Positions 57,418 through 62,802 of a stretch of 62,802 bases of DNA are shown piece by piece (positions within the stretch are counted from its first letter, which is position 1; each line of letters starts with the position of its first letter). A program made the position numbers and the translations under genes. The stretch is from Streptomyces beigongshangae. Its GTDB lineage: Bacteria > Actinomycetota > Actinomycetes > Streptomycetales > Streptomycetaceae. The DNA is taken from contig NZ_JAHKJW010000005.1 in NCBI RefSeq assembly GCF_019710745.1, positions 193,124 to 255,925 on the forward strand, given 5' to 3'. The notes beneath the pieces are model-generated. The model saw nothing but the letters and a program-made list of their open reading frames with translations. It made no database searches and was not told the DNA's origin.

Positions 57418-57785
57418 CGCGCGCCCCCTCCCAGTAGCCGCTCCAGAGCGGCGTCCAGGTCTCGGGCCAGCTGGGCATGGTCGGCGTCACCCGCACCGGG
57501 CAGCGCTCGTACTACTACCAGGCTACCGGGGCTCAGCAGAGCCATTCGCTCACGCATGAGGTGGCGGAGCCGCCGTTTCACCTTGTTGCGCACGACGGCT
57601 CCGCCCACGGCTTTGCTGACAACGAAACCCGCACGTGCCGGGGGAGCGTTCTCCCCCGGCACGTGCGGGTCCGGTGCACCACTGCGCAGGTGGACGACAA
57701 GAAGCGGGCGTCCGGCCCGGCGTCCTCGGCGTACCGCGGTCGCGAAGTCCTCGCGCCGCCTCAGCCGATGCTCGGTAGGCAGCAC
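57414..57785 (-). CDS. rnpA: ribonuclease P protein component
   Basis: Protein subunit (123 residues) of RNase P, which trims tRNA 5' leaders. The family signature is [20 protein letters not shown] in the middle, after the N-terminal [16 protein letters not shown]. An insertion of about 14 residues (around 38-51, [14 protein letters not shown]) before AGFVVSK is encoded by a 19-bp perfect inverted repeat in the DNA. It sits in the rpmH-rnpA-yidD-yidC-jag order found in most bacteria. Confidence 0.95.
   Translation of the reverse strand: MLPTEHRLRRREDFATAVRRGRRAGRPLLVVHLRSGAPDPHVPGENAPPARAGFVVSKAVGGAVVRNKVKRRLRHLMRERMALLSPGSLVVVRALPGAGDADHAQLARDLDAALERLLGGGAR
57628..57669. repeat. 19-bp perfect inverted repeat inside rnpA
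   Basis: CCCGCACGTGCCGGGGGAG and CTCCCCCGGCACGTGCGGG flank a CGTT loop. In mRNA this is an extremely stable hairpin within the coding sequence. Confidence 0.95.
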
Positions 57786-57805
57786 GTCATGACCTGTTTA
57801 AGTGA

Positions 57806-57943
57806 TCAGGCGGAGAGGCTGGCGCGACCCTTGCCACGACGGTTCGCGAGAATCGCGCGGCCGGCACGGGTGCGCATCCGCAGGCGGAAGCCGTGGGTCT
57901 TGGCACGACGACGGTTGTTCGGCTGGAAGGTGCGCTTGCTCAC
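57806..57943 (-). CDS. rpmH: 50S ribosomal protein L34
   Basis: Protein of 45 residues reading [19 protein letters not shown], then [20 protein letters not shown], the standard L34 sequence. GTG start at 57943. It is the first gene of the rpmH-rnpA-yidD-yidC-jag unit and divergent from dnaA, as in nearly all bacteria with this origin layout. Confidence 0.97.
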   Translation of the reverse strand: MSKRTFQPNNRRRAKTHGFRLRMRTRAGRAILANRRGKGRASLSA

Positions 57944-58362
57944 TCGGGGGCTCCAGAAAGAATCGGTAGTTGCGGGGTGCCGTCTTGGCTGTCACCGTGC
58001 GCCCACGAGTAGCTCGCTTACGCCCGAGTGCACCGCTTCCCGATCACTCATTCGCGATCTGTGCCCATCGGAGGCAGGCGGCAGCAGCCATCGACAACTC
58101 GACCTGGTTACGGTACGCGCGGCTACGCCATCCGGTCAAACCAGCGCTGTCCAGGAGACACTGTCCACAGGCTGGGGACAACAACTTGAACCGCACGGGT
58201 CGCCCTGACTACCGTGGCCGGACTCCGGTTCGTTCCCTTCCCACCGCTCCATCTCATTCGTTCCGGCCGTTCCGGCCGCTTCGTCCACCCCGCCCGTCCA
58301 GTTCCCACCCCCATCCGTCCCAGGAATCACACGTTCGTGGGACCCGCGAGAGAGCGTGCCCT
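57944..58362. promoter_or_regulatory. rpmH/dnaA divergent region
   Basis: Gene-free 419 bases holding the rpmH and dnaA promoters and a long dnaA leader. The part next to dnaA is pyrimidine-rich (58220-58325). The only specific element I can identify is the DnaA-box pair at 58161-58181. Confidence 0.7.
58161..58181. promoter_or_regulatory. pair of DnaA boxes in the dnaA leader
   Basis: CTGTCCACA (58161-58169) on the plus strand faces TTGTCCCCA on the minus strand (58173-58181). Paired boxes here fit autoregulation of dnaA, known for Streptomyces. Confidence 0.75.
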
Positions 58363-60291
58363 GTGGCTGACGTACCTGCCGATCTTGCCGCAGTGTGGCC
58401 ACGCGTCCTGGAACAGCTTCTCGGCGACGACCGAGGGCAGGGTGTCGAGACGAAGGACGAGCACTGGATCAAGCGGTGCCAGCCGCTGGCACTCGTGGCG
58501 GACACCGCGCTGCTCGCCGTCCCGAACGAGTTCGCGAAGGGCGTGCTCGAAGGGCGTCTGGCGCCGATCGTCAGCGACACGCTCAGCCGCGAGTGCGGCC
58601 GCCCGATCCGTATCGCGATCACCGTCGACGACTCCGTCGGGGAGTCCCCCGCACCGGCGCCGCCCGTCCAGCAGGCCCCGTCGCGCTACGAGGAGCCCGA
58701 GCGCCCGCCCTCGCAGGGCCACGACGGCTACCGCGGGTACGGCCGGCATCGCGCGGACGACCGTACGGACAACCACGCCCAGGGCCGTTCCGACCAGCAG
58801 CAGCCCTCCCACGAGGACCAGCTCCCGACGGCCCGCCCCGCGTACCCCGACTACCAGCGTCCCGAACCGGGCGCCTGGCCGCGGTCCTCGCAGGACGACT
58901 ACGGATGGCAGCAGCAGCGGCTCGGCTTCCCCGACCGGGACCCCTACGCGTCCCCGCCGCGGGACTACCGGCAGCAGCCGGACCGCTCGCCCTACGACCA
59001 GCGCTCCGGCTACGAGCAGCAGCGTTCCGACTACGAGCAGCAGCGGCCCGAGTACGACCAGTCGCGCTCCGACTACGACCAGCCGCGGCCCGACTACGAC
59101 CAGCGTCCGGACCGCCGTGAGCGGTCCGAGCCGCCGTCCCCCTCCGCCATGGGTCATGTCCACCGCGGCGGTCCCGTCGGCTCCTCCCTGCCCGCCTCCA
59201 GCGGCGCCCCGGGTCCGCTGGCCGCGCAGCCGGCGCCCGCGACGGGTCCGGGCGAGCCCACCGCGCGCCTCAATCCGAAGTACCTCTTCGACACGTTCGT
59301 CATCGGTGCCTCGAACCGTTTCGCGCACGCGGCCGCGGTCGCCGTCGCCGAAGCACCCGCCAAGGCGTACAACCCGCTGTTCATCTACGGCGAGTCCGGC
59401 CTCGGCAAGACGCACCTGCTGCACGCGATCGGGCACTACGCGCGCAGCCTCTACCCGGGCACACGGGTGCGGTACGTGAGCTCCGAGGAGTTCACCAACG
59501 AGTTCATCAACTCCATCCGCGACGGCAAGGGCGACAGCTTCCGCAAGCGGTACCGCGAGATGGACATCCTGCTCGTCGACGACATCCAGTTCCTGGCGGA
59601 CAAGGAGTCGACGCAGGAGGAGTTCTTCCACACCTTCAACACCCTCCACAACGCGAACAAGCAGATCGTGCTCTCCAGCGACCGCCCGCCCAAACAGCTG
59701 GTGACGCTGGAGGACCGGCTGCGCAACCGCTTCGAGTGGGGCCTGATCACGGACGTCCAGCCGCCCGAGCTGGAGACCCGTATCGCCATCCTCCGCAAGA
59801 AGGCGGTGCAGGAGCAGCTCAACGCCCCGCCGGAGGTGCTGGAGTTCATCGCGTCCCGCATCTCGCGCAACATCCGCGAGCTGGAGGGCGCGCTGATCCG
59901 GGTGACGGCGTTCGCGTCGCTCAACCGGCAGCCGGTCGACCTCGGTCTGACGGAGATCGTCCTCAAGGACCTGATCCCCGGCGGCGAGGACTCGTCCCCC
60001 GAGATCACCGCGTCGGCCATCATGGCCGCCACCGCCGACTACTTCGGCCTCACGGTGGACGACCTGTGCGGCTCCTCGCGCAGCCGGGTGCTGGTGACGG
60101 CCCGCCAGATCGCCATGTACCTCTGCCGTGAGCTCACGGACCTCTCCCTGCCGAAGATCGGTGCCCAGTTCGGCGGCCGCGACCACACGACGGTCATGCA
60201 CGCCGACCGCAAGATCCGCGCGCTGATGGCCGAGCGCCGCTCGATCTACAACCAGGTCACCGAGCTCACCAACCGCATCAAGAACGGCTGA
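58363..60291 (+). CDS. dnaA: chromosomal replication initiator DnaA
   Basis: AAA+ initiator of 642 residues. Domain I (about 1-95) starts [21 protein letters not shown]. Domain II is an unusually long Gln/Tyr/Arg/Pro-rich linker (about 96-300) with a seven-residue tandem repeat at 211-250. Domain III has Walker [10 protein letters not shown] (about 344) and [13 protein letters not shown]. Domain IV has the DnaA-box reading signature [13 protein letters not shown] (about 606). GTG at 58363. It binds the boxes in oriC, in its own leader and probably upstream of dnaB. Confidence 0.98.
   Translation: MADVPADLAAVWPRVLEQLLGDDRGQGVETKDEHWIKRCQPLALVADTALLAVPNEFAKGVLEGRLAPIVSDTLSRECGRPIRIAITVDDSVGESPAPAPPVQQAPSRYEEPERPPSQGHDGYRGYGRHRADDRTDNHAQGRSDQQQPSHEDQLPTARPAYPDYQRPEPGAWPRSSQDDYGWQQQRLGFPDRDPYASPPRDYRQQPDRSPYDQRSGYEQQRSDYEQQRPEYDQSRSDYDQPRPDYDQRPDRRERSEPPSPSAMGHVHRGGPVGSSLPASSGAPGPLAAQPAPATGPGEPTARLNPKYLFDTFVIGASNRFAHAAAVAVAEAPAKAYNPLFIYGESGLGKTHLLHAIGHYARSLYPGTRVRYVSSEEFTNEFINSIRDGKGDSFRKRYREMDILLVDDIQFLADKESTQEEFFHTFNTLHNANKQIVLSSDRPPKQLVTLEDRLRNRFEWGLITDVQPPELETRIAILRKKAVQEQLNAPPEVLEFIASRISRNIRELEGALIRVTAFASLNRQPVDLGLTEIVLKDLIPGGEDSSPEITASAIMAATADYFGLTVDDLCGSSRSRVLVTARQIAMYLCRELTDLSLPKIGAQFGGRDHTTVMHADRKIRALMAERRSIYNQVTELTNRIKNG
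58993..59110 (+). repeat. 21-bp tandem repeats in dnaA domain II
   Basis: Five to six degenerate copies starting TACGASCAG encode heptads such as [21 protein letters not shown] and YDQPRPD (residues 211-250). Confidence 0.88.
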
Positions 60292-60313
60292 CGTCCGGGC
60301 GGTACGCCGCCGG

Positions 60314-60345
60314 AGGCGCCCCGGGACCCGCTCCCGAGGGCGCCT
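60314..60345 (+). terminator. terminator after dnaA
   Basis: AGGCGCCC/GGGCGCCT form the outer stem and CGGGA/TCCCG the inner stem (one bulge), followed by TTTCGC. Confidence 0.7.
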
Positions 60346-60350
60346 TTCGC

Positions 60351-60430
60351 TGTCCCGGCCCGTCCTCGCCCGTCCTCGCCCGTCCCGGCCTGCCCTCGCC
60401 CTTCCCGGCGCGTTCCGGCGCCTCCTCACC
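60351..60430 (+). repeat. C-rich decamer tandem repeat beside oriC
   Basis: Seven to eight degenerate 10-mers in register, such as CGTCCTCGCC (twice), CGTCCCGGCC, TGCCCTCGCC and CTTCCCGGCG, fill the space between the dnaA terminator and the first DnaA boxes. The strand is strongly pyrimidine-rich. Confidence 0.8.
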
Positions 60431-60586
60431 TGCCCCGAACTGCCCCGTCAGGTGTCCTCGGCCGCTGCCGCCGCCCGCCCCCGGCCCCTTCCAGGCCGTC
60501 CATGACCCCTTCCGGGCCGCTCCCGGAGCCGTTCCGGCGTTACCCGACAGTCGCCGGACGTTCGAATACGCGCCAGGTCACGGCCT

Positions 60587-61159
60587 TCCTCCACAGATTC
60601 GGGTACTTTCTCGCGTCCACACCCTGGGGACCGTGGAGTTGTCCAGTTCGTATCCACAGGGAGCGGTGCTGAAAGAGCATCAGCCCAGTTCAGACCCCTG
60701 TGGATTCGTGGACAAACGATCTCCACAGCCTGTGGACAAAGAGAGGGCCCACAGACCGGGAGAAAGGTTGTCCACCGGCGTCCCACAGGCTAGGGGCAGT
60801 TATCCCCAGTGATCACCAGCTTCTCCACACCCCTGTCCACTGTTCGGCAACAAGACGCGCGCCGTCACCGTGTCGAGTGAAAGGCGTCACACCAAGCGGC
60901 TGGGTTGGCCTGTGGGGAACGTGGGTAAACCTGGGGACGGCGCTGGGGAGAAGTACCCCTTGCCTGTGTATCGGGTGTGCAGAACTTTTCCCCGTCCACA
61001 GAAGACGCCAGTTGTCCACCGCCTCCGCCCACAGGCCCGGTGGACAAAAAACCGACTCTGAACTGCGCATACGCGGTTATCCACGGTATCCACAGGCCCT
61101 ACTACTACTGACAACTAGAGAGAGCCTGGGAATCGTTTCGAAGTCGGGGCTGTGCACAA
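60587..61159. other. oriC: oriC: DnaA-box field between dnaA and dnaN
   Basis: By eye I count about 18 9-mers matching or nearly matching TTGTCCACA on either strand. Examples are 60613, 60639, 60650, 60699 (-), 60707 (-), 60719, 60731 (-, perfect), 60768, 60821, 60833, 60911 (-), 60992, 61012, 61039 (-), 61077 (TTATCCACG) and 61086 (GTATCCACA). Position between dnaA and dnaN and box density are those of a Streptomyces origin, which has about 19 boxes. The whole non-coding gap runs from 60292 to 61338; 61160-61338 is the dnaN leader. Confidence 0.95.
61099..61110. promoter_or_regulatory. candidate DnaA-trio (origin unwinding element)
   Basis: Directly after the DnaA box at 61086-61094 and a GC-rich spacer GGCC comes CTA CTA CTA CTG. 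The bottom strand reads 3'-GAT-GAT-GAT-GAC-5', matching the DnaA-trio repeat that directs DnaA filament formation on single strands in other bacteria. Confidence 0.6.
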
Positions 61160-61338
61160 CTTGCTCCCGGAGCCCCGAGTGCCGCTCGGCACGACTTGAC
61201 CCCGAGGGGCACCGACTGTCAGTGCGGTGCGTCAGACTGGTCCCCGGCGTCCTGCCCCTCGGTGGGCTGAGCGACACCGACCCAGACGACGAAGACCGAG
61301 CAGGGCGAGAGCGCCGGCAACAGACGGAGGCGGCAACG

Positions 61339-62469
61339 GTGAAGATCCGGGTGGAACGCGACGTACTCGCGGAGGCAGTGGCCTGGGCGGCACGCAGCCT
61401 CCCGGCCCGTCCACCGGCGCCTGTGCTCGCCGGCCTCCTCCTCAAGGCCGAGGAGGGCGCGCTGAGCCTCTCCAGCTTCGACTACGAGGTCTCGGCCCGC
61501 GTCTCGGTGGACGCGGAGATCGACGAAGAGGGCACGGTGCTCGTCTCGGGCCGCCTGCTCGCGGACATCTGCCGTGCACTTCCCAACCGGCCGGTGGAGA
61601 TTTCCACAGACGGTGTACGGGCGACCGTGGTCTGCGGTTCCTCACGCTTCACCCTCCACACACTGCCTGTGGAGGAATACCCGGCGCTGCCGCAGATGCC
61701 GGTCGCGACCGGCACGGTCCCCGGTGAGGTCTTCGCCTCCGCCGCGGCCCAGGTGGCCATCGCCGCGGGCCGCGACGACACGCTGCCCGTCCTCACCGGT
61801 GTGCGCATCGAGATCGAGGGCGACACGGTCACGCTGGCGTCCACCGACCGCTACCGCTTCGCCGTCCGCGAGTTCCTGTGGAAGCCGGAGAACCCCGAGG
61901 CGTCCGCCGTCGCCCTGGTGCCCGCCAAGACGCTCCTGGACACCGCCAAGGCGCTCACGAGCGGCGACAGCGTGACCCTGGCGCTGTCCGGTTCCGGCGC
62001 GGGGGAGGGCCTGATCGGCTTCGAGGGGGCCGGACGGCGTACGACCACGCGTCTGCTGGAGGGCGACCTCCCGAAGTACCGCTCCCTGTTCCCGACGGAG
62101 TTCAACTCGATCGCCGTCATCGAGACCGCCCCCTTCGTGGAGGCCGTCAAGCGTGTGGCCCTGGTCGCCGAGCGGAACACCCCGGTGCGGCTGAGCTTCG
62201 AGCAGGGCGTGCTGATCCTGGAGGCCGGCTCCAGCGACGATGCACAGGCTGTGGAAAGGGTCGACGCCCAGCTGGAGGGCGACGACGTCTCGATCGCCTT
62301 CAACCCGACGTTCCTGCTCGACGGCCTGAGCGCCATCGACTCCCCGGTCGCGCAGCTCTCCTTCACGACGTCCACCAAGCCGGCGCTCCTCAGCGGCCGG
62401 CCCGCCCTGGACGCCGAGGCGGACGAGGCGTACAAGTACCTGATCATGCCGGTACGGCTCAGCGGCTGA
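61339..62469 (+). CDS. dnaN: DNA polymerase III beta subunit (sliding clamp)
   Basis: Protein of 376 residues that forms the dimeric ring tethering DNA polymerase III. It starts MKIRVERDVLAEAVAWAARSLPARP, continues with LLKAEEGALSLSSFDYEVSA and FTLHTLPVEEYPALP, and ends in the standard VMPVRL-type tail (LIMPVRLSG). GTG at 61339 follows GGAGG; the long open frame upstream to 60700 crosses oriC and is not coding. Confidence 0.97.
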   Translation: MKIRVERDVLAEAVAWAARSLPARPPAPVLAGLLLKAEEGALSLSSFDYEVSARVSVDAEIDEEGTVLVSGRLLADICRALPNRPVEISTDGVRATVVCGSSRFTLHTLPVEEYPALPQMPVATGTVPGEVFASAAAQVAIAAGRDDTLPVLTGVRIEIEGDTVTLASTDRYRFAVREFLWKPENPEASAVALVPAKTLLDTAKALTSGDSVTLALSGSGAGEGLIGFEGAGRRTTTRLLEGDLPKYRSLFPTEFNSIAVIETAPFVEAVKRVALVAERNTPVRLSFEQGVLILEAGSSDDAQAVERVDAQLEGDDVSIAFNPTFLLDGLSAIDSPVAQLSFTTSTKPALLSGRPALDAEADEAYKYLIMPVRLSG

Positions 62470-62598
62470 CGAAGAGCCGCAGGTGGGGGCATACGTCTGA
62501 GCGGCTGTGCCCACAGATGTGCAGGAGAGTCCGGGTTTAGGCTCGGACGCAAGTACGAAAGTGCTCTCCTGCCACATCGCTAGTGAAGGAACAACCTG

Positions 62599-62802
62599 AT
62601 GGAGCTCGGTCTCGTCGGCCTCGGCAAGATGGGCGGCAACATGCGCGAGCGCATCCGCCGCGCAGGCCACACCGTCATCGGATACGACCGCAACGCGGAT
62701 CTCGCCGATGTCCACAGCCTCAAGGAGCTTGTGGACGGACTCGCGGGCCCGCGGGTGGTGTGGGTGATGGTCCCGGCGGGTGCTGCCACCCAGGGCGTCA
62801 TC
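62599..62802 (+). CDS. gnd: 6-phosphogluconate dehydrogenase, 5' part only
   Basis: The first 68 codons of an NAD(P)-dependent oxidoreductase, cut by the window end. The Rossmann start MELGLVGLGKMGGNMRERI and the downstream VVWVMVPAG fit Gnd of the pentose phosphate pathway, which follows dnaN in Streptomyces. GAAGGA precedes the ATG. The NAD-type (GndA-like) and NADP-type forms cannot be separated from this fragment. Confidence 0.85.
   Translation, partial: MELGLVGLGKMGGNMRERIRRAGHTVIGYDRNADLADVHSLKELVDGLAGPRVVWVMVPAGAATQGVI

Noticed and set aside
60700..61338. Open frame continuous with dnaN running back through oriC
   Set aside because: It would place coding sequence over the DnaA boxes. 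The GTG at 61339 has a good ribosome-binding site and the standard DnaN N-terminus.

Overview
This window is the origin-proximal core of a Streptomyces (or very close actinomycete) chromosome. Very high G+C, strong third-position GC bias, frequent GTG starts, rare TTA codons and genus-specific families (SsgA/SsgR, the LppU/SCO3897 family, DUF5326, DUF6049) all point that way. Gene order closely follows the S. coelicolor region from hisC to gnd through oriC, as I remember it. I saw no insertion sequence, prophage, CRISPR array, rRNA or tRNA gene.

Layout. (1) 1-22 kb holds metabolic and regulatory genes. They are a HisC-like aminotransferase, a LacI regulator, a metallophosphoesterase, ThiC behind a TPP riboswitch, a YibE/F membrane protein, the sporulation pair ssgA/ssgR, small membrane and cupin proteins, a PLP gamma-lyase family enzyme, a LysR regulator, a NUDIX hydrolase, a flavohaemoglobin-like protein, GNAT enzymes, a HbpS-like protein with an MFS pump and divergent MarR, and a class C beta-lactamase-type hydrolase. 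Four genes carry in-frame TTA codons, which marks them as candidate bldA targets. (2) 22-28 kb has replicative helicase dnaB, a MATE exporter and the rpsF-ssb-rpsR-rplI operon. (3) 28-40 kb covers the envelope: FemX-type ligase, alanine-racemase-like protein, GT87 glycosyltransferase, class A PBP, PadR regulator with inositol-phosphate synthase, an MFS protein and the SCO3897-like protein. (4) 40-51 kb contains the CCA-adding enzyme, DUF6049 protein, MurJ, a membrane pseudokinase, SigM and its anti-sigma factor, then trxB-trxA behind a textbook SigR-type promoter. (5) 51-62.8 kb is the segregation/replication core: parB-parA, rsmG, jag, yidC, yidD, rnpA, rpmH, then dnaA, oriC, dnaN and the start of gnd in the opposite direction.

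Three sequence layers overlie the genes. Eleven exact parS sites (GTTTCACGTGAAAC) and two copies of a one-mismatch variant lie between 7.3 and 54.2 kb. Several sit at the centre of terminator-like palindromes between convergent genes, three lie inside coding sequences, and one variant lies inside the TPP riboswitch. About 18 DnaA-box-like 9-mers fill oriC (60.59-61.16 kb). Two more lie in the dnaA leader and a compact cluster of seven lies upstream of dnaB. At the dnaN-side edge of oriC, the last DnaA box is followed by a CTA-CTA-CTA-CTG run that matches the DnaA-trio unwinding element.

All positions, motifs and starts were read by eye; no database search was possible. Start codons were chosen from ribosome-binding sites and remembered family lengths, and alternatives are stated.
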